From: Bimuria novae-zelandiae CBS 107.79
Lineage: Eukaryota; Ascomycota; Dothideomycetes; Pleosporales; Didymosphaeriaceae
NCBI GenBank assembly: GCA_010015655.1
Contig: ML976682.1
Span: 275,572-339,571, forward strand
Length of the DNA stretch: 64,000 nt
Reading direction: 5' to 3'
Shown: positions 1-12,209 of the stretch, one piece after another
Numbering within the stretch: the first letter of the stretch is position 1
How the letters are laid out: each line of letters starts with the position of its first letter
Program-made: the position numbers and the translations under genes
Notes under the pieces: model-generated
Seen by the model: only the letters and a program-made list of their open reading frames with translations
What the model was told of the DNA's origin: nothing
Databases searched by the model: none

Positions 1-522
1 TAGAATTTAGGGCACAATTAACGCTAGTAAAGGAGAGGATTTAGAGGCACCTAGATAGTTCCCTAATAAGCATAGTTAAGGCCTTTAAAAAGGTAGTAAA
101 AGGCGTAGTAATAGTAGCGTACAAGCTAGTGTTAGCGTAAAAGCAGATTATTAAGCTATAAGCTACTAATAAGGCCACCATACAATAGAAATTACATAAA
201 AGAAAGTAACTATAGCAGGAAAGAGTTCTTATAGCTAAAGAGGGCTAGTAGCTAACTACTCTAAAGGACTTTAAGGCGCGTAGTAATAAGAAGAAGGTAA
301 AGAAGATAGTGCGCGCTAATAGAGGCGAATTTACTTAATAGCGCTATAGACGCTATAGTAAAGCTAGGCATAATTCGCGCACGTGTAAAGAAGAAGTAGA
401 AGTAGATTCTAAGTAGATTAGCCTACTACAATTCCTTATAAATATATATGCGCGTTCTGTACTATTGTGTAGAGTATAGATTTTGGTGGGGTCTTGGCGT
501 TTTCGGACACTCGCTTGTGAAG
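1..522 (+). mobile_element. Fot1/pogo-type DNA transposon, 3' end (RIP-degraded, cut by window edge)
   Basis: This is the right-hand end of a Fot1/pogo (Tc1-mariner superfamily) element. The transposase reads on the plus strand in pieces and ends in a zinc-knuckle-like tail (RHNSRTC at about 363-385), typical of Fot1 C-termini. The terminal inverted repeat is about 485-522 (ends ACTCGCTTGTGAAG) and is followed by a TA at 523-524. The same sequence occurs in reverse orientation in the complete 1.86-kb element at 41760-43620, which confirms the family and the boundary. Many TAG/TAA codons and scarce CpA point to RIP. The 5' part lies outside the window. Confidence 0.85.
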
Positions 523-524
523 TA

Positions 525-1019
525 CGTTACACACTTATGTAAAAGATGCAGAGACATCTTTGCGGCAGGAAACCGACATTCCCGATTCCTTAGGCGCAAT
601 GGAAGTGGACGCGTTCGGCACAAGATATTGGGAGGGCGAAGCGGAGAGGAACATGTGGGTTGAGGCATGTGGCATGTTTCACGAAGAGCGGTGGACAACA
701 GACAACATAAGCACAGAGACCCTGATTTAGTCCGCAGAAGAAGATCGCTACATCTGCGTCAGCGTCTGGAGACAATACTCGACGCTCACGAATGAAAGCT
801 CCACGAATTGCCCCGGAGTGGCAAAAATGAAGTGTAAGTTAGAAGGTGGTAGCGGGAATACTTTTAGGCTGCGAGTTACCGTGTACGGAGCTCAGAATCC
901 GCATGCGACCCGGCGGGACAAAAAACTCAAAGCCAGTCCTTGGTTTCACGGAGTCCTAAAGACAGGTATGTATAAGTGCGGTAAAGCAGTCAATACAGGA
1001 TTTACTAGAGTCGCTCATT
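525..1019. other. Intergenic / degraded 5' flank of the HET pseudogene
   Basis: GC-balanced sequence between the Fot1 end and the first recognisable HET-domain codons. The reading frame 818-1021 may include a degraded N-terminus of the HET protein, but I recognise no motif in it. Confidence 0.4.
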
Positions 1020-2945
1020 GAGGCTATCCAGGTCTCGCTGGCGCCGACCACGCAATCCCAATAAAGCGTGGAACAAGCTAGAATCTGGATAGACCACTGT
1101 AAGAAGAACCACGTCAAGTGTAAGCAATTCAAGGGTTTGCACCATCTGTCTGGACTTCCAACAAGACTCATCCTTGTCAATCGTGAGCATGACGGTGCCG
1201 AGCTTTCTGCATCTCTGTGTCTTGGGGATACACTACCGTCAAATACGCAGTATCTGACCCTCTTGCACAGATGGGGCGGGTAAAAGTTTCTCAAACTGAC
1301 AAGAGAAGAATATCAAGCAGTGGCAAAGTATCATTCCTATACATGAGCTTTCTGCTGTATTTCAGGATGCAGTTTATACGACCCACGCGATGGGCTTCAA
1401 CTTTATCTGGATCGATAGTCTATGCATCATTCAGGACGATCCGCAGGACTGGCTACAAGAGTCTAAAGCTATGTGTCAAGTTTACAAAGGCGCAGTGTGC
1501 AACATAGCAGCCTCTTCACAGCAAACGGACATTGATCAGGGCTTCCTACCCTCGCCACGTGATAAACATCCCATTGTTTCGCCATTGGTGCACGTCGGCT
1601 GGCATGCTTCCCCTTTCACTTCTGGTCGCAGTAGCTGTGGAAGGGACTTCATCATTTGCAAGGATTTTCCGATCAGTGACCTTCGAGAAGATGACTTGTA
1701 CCAGCGCGCTTGTGTTTTGCAGGAACAGTTGTTGGTGAGTCGTTCGAATTCCGCCGTCTATTGTATCGAGTTAATTTTGAAGGCACTGCGCACACTACAC
1801 TGCCAGGGTGATCAGCTATACTTCGAGTGTAGGACACCCATGTGCAATGAAGTATGGCCTTCGGGTTAGCCCATCGTTCCGGAATTGGAGAAAACCGTTA
1901 CTCAAGGGCAAGTTACGTATTTTCGAAATATCCTCGAGGATGCGAAGTCAGCAAAGGTAAATTTCATCTCCTGCAATCGTAATACTCACATCCATAACAC
2001 TTGCTTGCTAAAGGGAAGAGGACTCGCGTACACCGAATGGCTTAAGATGGTATCCCACTATTCTCAATGCGCCATCACCTATGGAACAGATCTGCTCCCA
2101 GCCCTAGCAGGTATAGTTGCCGACTTTGCGCCTATGCTTAATAATAGCTACGCCTCAGGAATATGGAGCCATGCCCTCCATAACGGAGTCTTATATCACA
2201 CAAGGAGACGAATGTTATCGTTGGAAGGGCTTCCCGCACCATAACCATTATGGAATGCCGCACCAAGCTGGTCTGGGCATCCGTGGATCAACCGGTCACA
2301 TTTGCTATAATACACCATTCTCTGGACACAATAAAGCTCTGCAAAATCGAAGTGCATCCTGCATCACATCTTTAGATAGATGTTCTTAAGATAACCGGGC
2401 CGCTCATGCGTATGGACTGGGTGAAAATTGGTCCGGACGCCGTGGATTGCCCGGCCTTTTGGAATCCGGTGCGGAACCTCCCAATGTTTCACAGAAATGC
2501 TCCCTATGGCATTGAAGGTCAGTGGCAGATTACCACACACGAGGATCACTGGTTCACGCAAAAATGTTATTCTGAGCTCTGCATTCACCCGATACCAGAG
2601 AAGAAAGGTGGAGAATTGTCAGAGCAGTCGTGTTTCGATGCGCTTTTCGACAACGTGCTCTTTATGCCTGTTTTGTTCGAGCACGAAACCGAGCTTACGG
2701 CTATGAGGGATTTCTAACAGTTCAGTCCCGAATCCCGTATTATTGGGTTGTTGATGTGGGCAGAGCAAGGTCAAGAGACTGGAACTTTTCGAAGGATGGG
2801 AACGACGGAGCTGAGGGTCCACGGTTAGGCTGACAGTGCGCTTGGTTTTTTCAAGCAAAAGAACACGACGTATCAAGCGAACATTCGTGAGATTGATTTC
2901 CGTCAAAAAGATGGGAAGGGAGACTACACAGTTTTTGTGGGTTGA
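1020..2945 (+). pseudogene. HET-domain (heterokaryon incompatibility) protein pseudogene
   Basis: HET proteins mediate non-self recognition and cell death after fusion of incompatible fungal hyphae. Three HET blocks are visible: a region with WIDHCKKNHVKCK and LTLLHRWGG at 1080-1280, then FNFIWIDSLCIIQDD at 1392-1440, then a VYKGAVCNIAAS / QRACVLQEQLL block up to about 1740. The C-terminal YSQCAITYGTDLLPALAGI stretch (2059-2115) and GLLMWAEQGQETGTFRRMG (about 2739-2800) are also family-typical. The gene is broken. A TAA follows the HRWGG block near 1281. A one-base frameshift lies near 1330, between AVAKY and IPIHELS. There is an in-frame TAG at 1867-1869. A further frame change lies at about 2160-2250. 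Stops are at about 2373, 2715 and 2832. The natural end is probably the TGA at 2943-2945. Some discontinuities could be unrecognised introns, but the frameshift inside the HET core is hard to explain that way. Confidence 0.85.
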
Positions 2946-3878
2946 AGTTTCAGAGCTTCGCGGCGCTCCTCCTTCAACCTAATCCATTTGATGGTCGCTT
3001 ACCTGGACGACTCACGGAGTCTATTTCCATATATCACAAATGGTGCAACGTATCTGGGAGCCACATGTCCAAATGAGGACTGAAACTAATGGAGGAATCT
3101 TTACTCCACCACAACCTGAAAGAATACGATTCCAATGCCAAGGGCGCTTCCATGTTTCCCGTTCTCAATCTACTGCAGGAGCAAACAGTGTCAATTCGAA
3201 ACAAAGGAACGCAGATCTCTGGTCTATAAATGCCCACTGCCCAAAAACAGCACTGCCGCACCCCACGCGTATCTCGAAACACTACATGCCCGTCTTACCT
3301 CATCACCTCCCACAGCGCTTCAAGCAGCGTCGACCGCAAGGTCGCGTTACACAAACGCCGCATCCAGCACAGTAAGCTTAGCGCCACTGAGTGCGCCCGC
3401 TTTCGCTAGATCTCCGAATCATACCCACCTCATCTGCAACACTGTGTCACTGACGCAGCAGCAGTCAGACTGGGTTTGCATATTAGGCCCGCTGCGATAG
3501 CGGGATCTCGCATCGGTAAGCTTACATGCGGCGCGAGGCTGGGCGTGCTGGGCACTATGGCAAATAGATTACGTTGAGCTGTCGGTGCGGGAACGTAGAT
3601 TGCTGCTTTGAGGGCATAGTGGGATATATGGCAATGAAGTGATCAACGCAATGATTTCGGGACAGCTAGAGCCAGACAGGATGTCGTTAAAGCAGCGAAG
3701 CTCATCTATGATGCTGTTTGTGGTGGGGTGTAAACGAGACACCTATGTGAACTTGGAGTTCCTTCCGTTTCGCGCTAGTGCAGATGTAGGATAGCGTCAG
3801 CTTTCACGTCGCCTGAGGCTGCAATTAACAGTTGTTCAACCTCATCACACGCCGCGAATTGAGCCGGACGCCGCAACG
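2946..3878. other. Intergenic region, no recognisable gene
   Basis: GC-balanced sequence between the HET pseudogene and the RUS-family gene. Open frames on the plus strand (3040-3375, 3135-3500) are low-complexity and resemble no family I know. The last few hundred bases should hold the promoter and 5'UTR of the gene starting at 3879. Confidence 0.5.
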
Positions 3879-5966
3879 ATGACCTCGGAGACTCTCGAGC
3901 TGATTGAGCGGGATGATGCGGGAAATATCACCACCACTTACATCGAATCGGCTGCAAGCGAAGGCAGAAGCAGGGTCGATGCTGTGGTGTGCCCCACTAA
4001 GTTGGTTCACAATGCTCAACCACTGACCACTGCAGCTTCCAAAAGCAAGCAAGAGCTATGCACAGCAGCTGCTCGACGTGTTTCTTCCTGTCGGGTACCC
4101 GCATAGTGTGACGGAAGACTACATACAGTGAGTCCACGAGCTATGATCCAAGGCAGGTGCGAGGACAAGTGCTTCTCTCTGCATATCATCCATGGTAACA
4201 CAGCTGATCTCGGCTTTGCGATCAACAGGTACCAAATCTACGTAAGCACATCATCCTGCTGCTTCTCGGAGATTTCCGATTGACACATCTTTTCGAACTA
4301 GGATTCACTACAAGCTTTCTCTTCATCAATCGCAGGCCTGCTCTCCTCTCGCGCTGTCTTGGAAGGTGAGTGAAGCATACCAATTTCATATATGCAGCAT
4401 GTACGTCTTCAATATACGATGGAATGAAATCGTAAGAGAGTCGAGTACCGTGGCACTGGATCCGTGTTCACAGCTAGAACACCAGGATACAGATTGCTTC
4501 CGCATGTCCGTACATTCCGTTCTCGCCGAATCAGCAAACCATTGGCCCGCAAGCCGGATCATCCATGCCTCGGGAAGAGGCCCGTCGAGGGTAGTACTGC
4601 CTCACAATATGCGAGCTGACTGGCGGAACAATAGGTGTAGGCGTTGGTGATGCATCGGCGTCCCCAACCGCTGCGCTGCTGCTGTCGGTACTGCAAGAGT
4701 CCATGGGACGAATCGCAACTATCCTCTTTGCGCATAGGCTCGGAACGTCCCTTGAACCGGAATGCAAAATGTACAGACTTGCAGCAGACGTCTTCAATGA
4801 CACAGCCATGGTCCTAGATTGCCTGTCGCCAGCGTTCCCCAAATCAGCCAGAGTTCTGATATTGTCGTTCTCGAGCGTGCTGCGATCGTTATGCGGAGTC
4901 TGTGCAGGATCGTCCAAGGCGAGCTTATCGGCCCATTTCGCACGACGTGGGAACTTGGGAGAGCTCAATGCTGTGAGTCCCTACGATAACTCATCAAGAT
5001 GGTGAATGGCGTGATGCCCATCTCAATACCTGGACCACTTCATCTACCGTAACTCACGGGCGTGGGTCGTACAAGATAAGGCCAACGTTAATCAATTACA
5101 CGCAGAAAGATTCCTCACAAGAAACCGTAATATCGCTTCTGGGCATGTTGGTAAGTAGCCAAAGCCTCTCTAGTGACTAATACCGCTATCGCTACTTCCC
5201 ATTGACACCATCTCTGACCCGGCATACCCTGACCTTCATCGGATGTCTAGAGCTGATTACCATACAGGCCGGCAGTTTTGTTGTGTCTTGGGTGTCTACG
5301 CCCATGGCGACCTGGACAATGCTTGTTGCTCTACTCTCAACACACTTGGCAACCAACTATGCTGCCGTGAAATCTGTCAGCATGCGCAGTTTGAACAGGC
5401 AACGCGCTAATATATTGCTGAGCAAGCTTTTGCAAGACGGTAGGATCCTGTCTCCACCCGAAGTTTCCACGAGGGAACGGATCTTCGAGCGTGACGGAGT
5501 GCTACGTTGGACTGATGATAGCATACTCGGTCACTGCAGAATCGGCGTGTCACTAGAGAATTTGATCAGCCAGACGGGGCAACGCCACAGACGATCAGGA
5601 TCGCTGCACATGCAAGCCATCAAATTGTCCGATATTGTGCGGCTCTACCAAGACGAGGGATATCTACTTTGGTCTTGTGGATCCAATGCTATGATCGTCT
5701 TGAAGCAAGATTGTACTCCGACGGATCAACTCAAGGCGTGGACGCAGGCGCTTTTGCTGGCCCGCAGGCGAACACAGGACAGTAAGCCCAAAGATGGTGA
5801 GCATGACACATCAGGCGCGCTGCTCGCTGAGCTCAGATCCGCCTTGGAGGAAGCGCAGAAGCTATTCAACACGTACGAATCGCAGCTTCGAGATGCTGGG
5901 TGGGATCTCGACGTCGCTGTTCTAGAAACGCGGCCTGGCGTGCGGATACAGATTGAAACAAAGTAA
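3879..5966 (+). CDS. RUS family (DUF647, ROOT UVB SENSITIVE-like) protein, seven exons
   Basis: Member of the RUS/DUF647 family (named after plant RUS1/RUS2, linked to vitamin B6 homeostasis and UV-B signalling); the fungal role is not established. Inferred exons: 3879-about 3983, 4036-4127, 4229-4241, 4302-4365, 4635-4972, 5106-5150, 5268-5966. Nearly all junctions have GTRAGY-like donors and AG acceptors. The frame is continuous and gives about 451 residues, a normal family length. Family blocks in order: LLDVFLPVGYPHSVTEDY (exon 2), YQIYDSLQAFSSSIAGLLSS (exons 3-4), GVGVGDASASPTAALLLSVL and MGRIATILFAHRLGTSLEPE (exon 5), GNLGELNA, then FVVSWVSTPMATW and SMRSLNRQRAN (exon 7), and a C-terminal ERIFERDGVLRW / LGHCRIGVSLENL region. 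Hydrophobic segments in exons 5 and 7 suggest membrane association. The donor of intron 1 is uncertain (3984 or 3987, acceptor at 4035). The start ATG at 3879 is the first in frame. No disabling mutation was seen. Confidence 0.88.
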
Positions 5967-8907
5967 AAAAAGATGAGACAGCAGCGCCAGCGGGGTTTCT
6001 ACCTACAACAGCAGGCAGGCACCCCATCGTATTAGCAGGGTACAATGCCCACTATCCACGATTGGGAAGTCAGACGTCGGACGTCGTCGGACCTTTTGCA
6101 AGTTGTGGCACGCGGCTCGGAGCGTATTGATCGACGACAGCGTGTCCCACGCTCCCCATATTTTCTCGGTTGGCCTTTGAACTCAGACAAGAGTCTAAAA
6201 CCCCACGTCACAATGCTAGAGAAAGATGGGCCCCACCCGTCACGTTTCATACAGGCTAAGTGACGCGGATGTCTGTTCCGAAAGACAGCCCGAGGATTGT
6301 TTGGAGCAGTGGCCTCAATAGTCTTTTCGGCGATAACACCGCATCGGGAGGGCGACAATGCTCCTCTTGTAAGTCTGGGACTGATTAAAAAGGTCACTTC
6401 GGAGGTCTGGGACCAGCGTGTGCACGAAGCAAAGTCATTTTGTTAGAATCAATGCACCACCATCTCACGCAACGGAGAACAACTGTCTTGTCCCAAATAA
6501 GATCAGATCGACGTCGGAGTGTTTTATTTACAGCATTCTCGTAAAGTAACGTGGACAGGGGTTCAAAGGCAACGAGATCCCCGGCTGCGATGCGGCTAAA
6601 AGCGAGCCAACAAGGCGGTGAGGCGGGTCCCGATCCACGATGCCAAAGGAGCCTCCACTTTTCTCAGCATCGTGTGCGCACGAGGTGTTCGAACAGAGAA
6701 TTTTTCTGTTGCACTTTCCTCGTACGGATGCGAGAAGCGCTTACAAGCGGTCGGGCCACGGTTGCGATACTGCAGCGTGGCAACAGTGGCGCCAGAGGAG
6801 GCTCTTTCCAACGTGGGAGCGCATGCTTGCAGCAACCGAGGGAGGCGCACAGAATGTCACGCAAAGAGGTGTTGGTGTTGGGAATATGAACGCGAGACGG
6901 GATGATTAAGACGATCGGCCTCAGACGCACGTCGCCTGATTCGCATGTGGCAGGATTCTAGAAGAAATTTCGAATTTTCTGTGCATGGAAGGACGGGCGC
7001 ACGGTGATCACTGTGGAACAGGGGTCTGATGAAACGTCAGCAAGCTCGCCCCTCTTTTGACACGGCGCAAAACACGGCGGGTGGACACAGGAGGTGGTAG
7101 TGCTTCGATCCGGTGCGTGGTTTAGGAAGGCGCGGCAGTGCTGTTGGGACGATGAGTGGGTTCACGAAGCCGGCGTTGCACGCTCAACACGTCGTGTCGG
7201 CATTGGCGCGGGCGGTGGTGGAATCTCGAGTGGAGCATGGTGGTGTTGAGGGAGCTTGCTCGGGTCCGTTAATTACCGTAAGATTCAGAGTCAGCGGCGC
7301 CTCAGGCATGGAGGAACAAACATGGGAGAGGCTCGCGTGCGTCTTGGCCCCAGCGGTAGGGCAAGAGAGTCAGTCGCTCTGGTCGGTGATTCGTACGGCG
7401 CGGGCCCTGCACTTGGCGTGCATGGAAGGGGCATGGAAGCGGTTGGCGCTGTCGAGCCAATGGGAGCAGCAAGGCGCGTTGGCGTCAACGCAATGGATCT
7501 TCGCACGTCTCATGCAGCACTGCGTCTGCGATGGCATCATCTGTCTCGCTCTTTGTCCTCGCAGCGTGCAACTGTTCAATGCAACGGGCGGCGGACAAAG
7601 AAGAGTCGTCTCAACGCACTTCGGGCGGCTTTCCTTTGGCGGTCGGAGGGCGCTATGGCGTTTGCGGCAGTCGGCCGGGCATCTTCTTTTTTCGCAACGG
7701 CGTCACTTCCGGCAATTGAGACAGCAGCGGCCGCAAGAGGCAGTCCCTCAACAGCGGTACTGCGTGCGAGCGTGAGTGCGGACTTTTGCGATGTGGAGGT
7801 TTGGCGACTAGGGACGACAGGGGGCGGAAGTGTCGGCCGACGGGCGTAATTTTTAGGGTCGAGCTGCACGATGTGGTAATGTATTGTATGTATGTAGGTA
7901 TGTATGTAGGTATGTATGTAGGTACGTATGTATGTATGTATGTATGAATCAGTTCATGTGCAACTAGCAGCAGCAGCGTGTCACTGGGTCGCTGGGTGGC
8001 TTCCGCTGCTTCTACTGCTTCCACGGCTTCTACGGCTTCCCGCAGCATCCTGAGCCAACTGCAACGAAGGCGGGCTGGTGGCGACTGGGCCCGCCTTTCT
8101 GCGTAGCGTTTCAGCAGGGGGGTATTGCTTAGCGTGCGCGCTAGAATTCTTCGATCCTCTTTCGATGGCGCGTGCCCCCAATGAGCTTGTCTGCGTGGCC
8201 TGCCGCTTTAACAGGCGCTTCACGAACGCCCGCGCCTGCGACTCGCCATTGCTTTTTCCCTAAACCCTCCACTCGCTGCGAACGAGCTGTATCCTGGTCT
8301 AAGCTGACCTGCCCCGTCCGCCAACCCAAGTCCCAAACGACACCTGCACCAAAACGCACACGCACCCCCGAGCCTTACTCCTGCAAACCTACAGCCGCTC
8401 AAAACCACGCTGAGCCGCACCCGGGGCCCGCCTTCTGCCACCATCACCAACCAACACGCTGCTGCTGCTGTCTCACCACATAGCCTCGCCCAATACCGCC
8501 CACACGCACCTACCTACACTGCACCTGCACCTGCGCCCCGAGCCCGCCGCCCGCCAGGCCCTACAGTACTCCGAGCGCCTGTAACCCGCCCGTATAATAT
8601 AGGCGTGCGACACACGATCGCCCACCAGCAGCCACTGCAGAACAGCAAACGCGACAGCCTGTGCGAGCCCGCATCCCGCCTAGCCCACCTGCCTGCGCGC
8701 CAGTAACCGCCAGCGCCCTCGATGCCCTCGTCGCAAAAGTAGCTGCGTCCTCCGAATTGACCTGCCACTGGGTTCGCTGCGAACCTCGTGCCACCTCAAG
8801 TCAAGCTGGCGCAACAATTTCGCCCTCAGTGCTGCTCCTGCGACGGCCTCGGCCGAGAGGGTAGAAATAGCGCCCGCCGCGTGTACAAACAGCTGCGGAG
8901 AAGCATC
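5967..8907. other. Long GC-rich intergenic region with promoter of the RGS gene
   Basis: About 2.9 kb without a recognisable gene. Several overlapping open frames (7113-7775, 7256-7849, 7576-7869 minus, 7653-8048 minus) lie in all frames of a GC-rich stretch. They share no family motif, so I treat them as chance. From 8300 to 8900 the plus strand is C-rich and pyrimidine-biased, as in fungal 5'UTR/promoter DNA, and it leads directly into the RGS gene. A TATG microsatellite lies at 7885-7946. A 9-base degenerate repeat (gcttctacg-like) lies at about 8004-8041. Confidence 0.5.
7885..7946. repeat. (TATG)n / TATGTAGG microsatellite
   Basis: Tandem tgta/tatg units with regular gg interruptions (tatgtatgtagg repeated three times, then pure tatg units). 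Confidence 0.9.
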
Positions 8908-10123
8908 ATGAACTCAAGAAAGACCGGCGCCGCCCCGCTGTCAATACGAACCTCGTCCTCCACCGCCTCGTCGCCCACTACGCCGACGGCGGACCACGAA
9001 GACGAAGACGTCAAGATGTCCATGGCCGAGCACCGCCCGCCTTCACGCCCGCTGACCGTGTCAATACCACGGAGCATCGCCTCTGCCTCCAACCGGAGGC
9101 CCAACCTGTCTGAGATCCTCGCCAACACCGCCCCGCCGCCCTACACCCTCAGCTCCTTCATGGCCTTCCTGTCCCAGAACCACTGCCTGGAGAACCTCGA
9201 ATTCACAATGGACGCCTCCCGCTACCGCAAACACTACTCAAAGATGGCCAACCGCCATCAGGGCACTCCCATCTCGCCCCTCTCCGACGAGTGTGCATAC
9301 GTGCTCATGCTGTGGAGACGGTTAATCGACGCCTACATTCGCGAGTCCGGCCCTCGAGAGGTCAGTGCCTCGTCCAATCAGCCGCTGTGCCGTTTTGCTA
9401 ACGAGCGTCTAGGTCAACCTGCCTGCCCATGTGCGAGACACGCTCCTCAACCTCTCCGACTCGTACGTGCCGCCGCACCCGTCAGCACTGGACGAGGCTG
9501 TCAACAAGATCTACGAGCTCATGGAAGAGAGCGTACTGGTCTCCTTTCTAAACTCTGCCGCACCAATGAGCGCTGTCACAAGCCACGACAGCCACGACTC
9601 TAGCATGACCCGTTCCTCAACGCGAAGCTACGATGAACGCACCCTCTACCAACCCCGCGCTGCACCTCACCCTCCCGTCCACCAGCGTGCGTCTGCACCA
9701 TCATCACTCACCTCCAACTTCATGCACGCCCGTCCCTTCTCACATTCCCGCTTCAACTCCCAACCCGTAACCTCATCAGCATCGCCTTCCTCTCGCGGCC
9801 ACCTCAGCTATGCTAGTGGCAGTGACGCCCTTACGGACGACTCCGGCAGTGGGAGCCCGTCTGGGATGAGCGACCCTCTGACCCCGCCGGGAACACCGCC
9901 GATGAGCGACTACCCGATGACCGATTTCCAGCAAGCCTACTACGAGAACGGATCAAACAGCGGCACACCAAGTCCCAGAACGAGTCGCGGTGAACACAGC
10001 GGCCTCGCAAACGCAACCCGGGACAGCTGGAAACGCATGAGCAGCAAACTGTGGCCGAAAAAGAGAAGCGGTGGCCATCTGAGAGAGGAAGAGCAGGGAG
10101 TCGTGGAGGGAGGACTGTTCTAA
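8908..10123 (+). CDS. RGS-domain protein (regulator of G-protein signalling)
   Basis: RGS proteins accelerate GTP hydrolysis on heterotrimeric G-protein alpha subunits and so damp signals for growth, conidiation and secondary metabolism. Two exons: 8908-9360 and 9413-10123. The intron has donor GTCAGT, a TGCTAACG branch site at about 9396-9403 and acceptor TAG. The spliced product is 387 residues. Residues 1-65 are Ser/Thr/Pro-rich. The RGS box spans about residues 70-205, beginning LSEILANTAPPPYTLSSFMA, with FLSQNHCLENLEFTMDASRY (helix region), and after the intron LPAHVRDTLLNLSDSYVPP and KIYELMEESVLVSFLNSA. The C-terminal 180 residues are low-complexity Ser/Pro/Gly ending in a basic stretch (WPKKRSGG). 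This resembles the RgsB-like class of small fungal RGS proteins, though I cannot assign the orthologue. I chose the ATG at 8908 because upstream codons lack an ATG in frame. The intact frame and normal base use argue for a working gene. Confidence 0.88.
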
Positions 10124-12209
10124 TTCGATTTCAACATATTTTGCATCCTGGATTCTCATATCCTCCATCCGACCCACCATGGACTGGATCGGATGGAGGC
10201 AAAACGACTGCGACCGTGCGACATCAGAGCGACCTGCATCTTGCATTGGGCTGCATACCCCGGCGTCAATTTGATATACATTTACTGCAAGGCGCAATTG
10301 GCGAATTCTCATCATCTATACCACGGAATTGGGTGATATCCTGGATCTTCATGACGGCATCATCTTCATTTCTAGACTCGGGCGTTTACATGACTATTTT
10401 CAAAACGTTCTGGGAGGGCGGCTCTCCCGGAATACACCCCCACCTGTAACTGGCATGGGTTTGGGAAACGGCGTTCTTTCATTGACTGGCCGAGAGGCTG
10501 GCATAGCACATGTCTTTTCCATGGCTCCGACATTCATGACGAAAGTGGATATGGCGGACATGCGCACTGGGTAGATGATTTGTTTTAACATACTGTACAT
10601 TTTTTTTTGGAGAGGTCGTAATCTTCTGGCCTGTGGGTTGATCGGAATTACGCTGTTGATGAGCGCAGAGAGAGATGGCTGGCTCAGCGGTAGAGCTAGC
10701 AATCAACATGTTCTACTCCATCTACAATTGTCTTAATTGATGTTTAGTGATGTCGCGTGCAGTATGTGAACTCGGTGAGTAAGAGGCTACCAGGAGTTTG
10801 GGAAAAGCGAGCATGGCTTCCATTCCTTCCCGGCGAGGCGGATCGCTTCTAGGTCGAGTCCGCCCGCGAAAGGAGCCCATCTGGCGATGAGTCTCCCCTC
10901 CCTCGCAATTCCATCATGCTTACCTTGCCCGTTAAAGCGCTTCCTTCCTTCTAGAACATTGGAATGCACAGTGCATGTTCTACGTAGTACCAACAACGGC
11001 TGTACAGTCCACCTAGGCTGGATATGTACCCACTCCAACACCTCCCGCGCCCGCAACCGGCATCTTTTCAGCCTCATGCAGCGCCGACTCGAGGTGCTCG
11101 GGTCCTCCTCCCGCGCGAAGGTTGAATGTTGGTGGCGTGCGTGCGAGACGCACGCCTGGGTCGGACCGGCCCCACGCTGCGAGGTCAGAAAGGTACATTC
11201 TTTGTGGAGGGGGCACGCATATACGAGTGAGGTGTTTGTTTGGGGGTGGGGTGGAGGGTGTTGGATGTGGTTGCGGCTTATTGTGCGGCTCAGTTGGGAT
11301 CACGCCACGTCGACCCGATGCTGAGGAAGGAATGTGGTGGGGGGAAGGAAGTGTATGTGTGGTGTGGTGTACGATACCATACCATAGGGCGGAGTCGAAG
11401 GCGTAGGAGGGAGGCCTGTCTTGGGCTGAGGCGGATGTTTTGCTTACACCCGTCTGTGACATGCATAGAAGGAGCCAGAGACACGGTGTGTGGTTCTGGG
11501 CTGTGGGTTGAGTCGAGGCTCCACATCCAGGCATTGAGGCCGGAGCATGTCCGTAGTATTGCTTGTCTGAGAGCTTCGACGCTAGATGCACGCCCACCGT
11601 AGCGCTATGGTCAGCAACGCTCCTCTTCCTCTCCGTATTCGGCCTCATCCGTCATGGTGGACTGAGTCATGTCACTCGTACTCGCGCGATACATCTCATG
11701 TGTGAATGCGCCTTAACCGTAATTGTAGTGGAACGCCAAGACCTAGAATCCCTAAGGAGCCTTAGGGTGCTTATCCTCTATGGATTCCCTATTCGGGCTT
11801 TGCTAGGCGCGCGTACCGCCGTTCCTTCGCGTTGGATTCCGAGAACTTTCGAAGCTTCGGTGCAGGGCGGGCTTTGCCTGATGAGGGTGTTGCAGAGGGC
11901 AACGTGTCCACATGGCAGTGCACGAATCAGGGGTGTTGCTTGCTTTAAGGGTTTTGATCCTGTAGGTTCCAAGGTTGTGCCGCTGAGGAGCCGAGATCGG
12001 CGGGAGCTGTGTGGGTGAGGGTAAGCGGGAGGCGGGAGTTTGGTAGGAGAGGGGAATGAGGCTGACATGTGGACGAAGTGGAGGGGGTTTAGTGAATGAC
12101 AGTAGGGGAATGAGGTACATGTGGTCAGTGTGAAGGGTGTTGACCAACACACTGTTCGAGCAGTCTTACCTCCCATTGAACAGAGCAGAACAGATAAACA
12201 CTAAGAGCC
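10124..12209. other. Intergenic region, no recognisable gene
   Basis: Two kilobases of GC-balanced sequence downstream of the RGS gene up to the TA target of the pogo-like element. Open frames on both strands (for example 11013-11648 minus, 11563-12018 plus) are compositionally odd and match no family I recognise. The first 200 bases are probably the 3'UTR. Confidence 0.5.

Noticed and set aside
7113..8048. Long overlapping open frames (up to 220 residues) upstream of the RGS gene
   Set aside because: Open in several frames of both strands in a GC-rich stretch, with no family motif; part overlaps a microsatellite.
10668..10702. tRNA-like A box (tggctcagcggtagagc)
   Set aside because: No B box (GGTTCRANNCC) within tRNA distance and no acceptor-stem pairing; most likely chance.
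11013..11648. 211-residue minus-strand frame
   Set aside because: Low-complexity His/Pro/Thr-rich, no recognisable domain, with overlapping frames on the other strand; likely chance.
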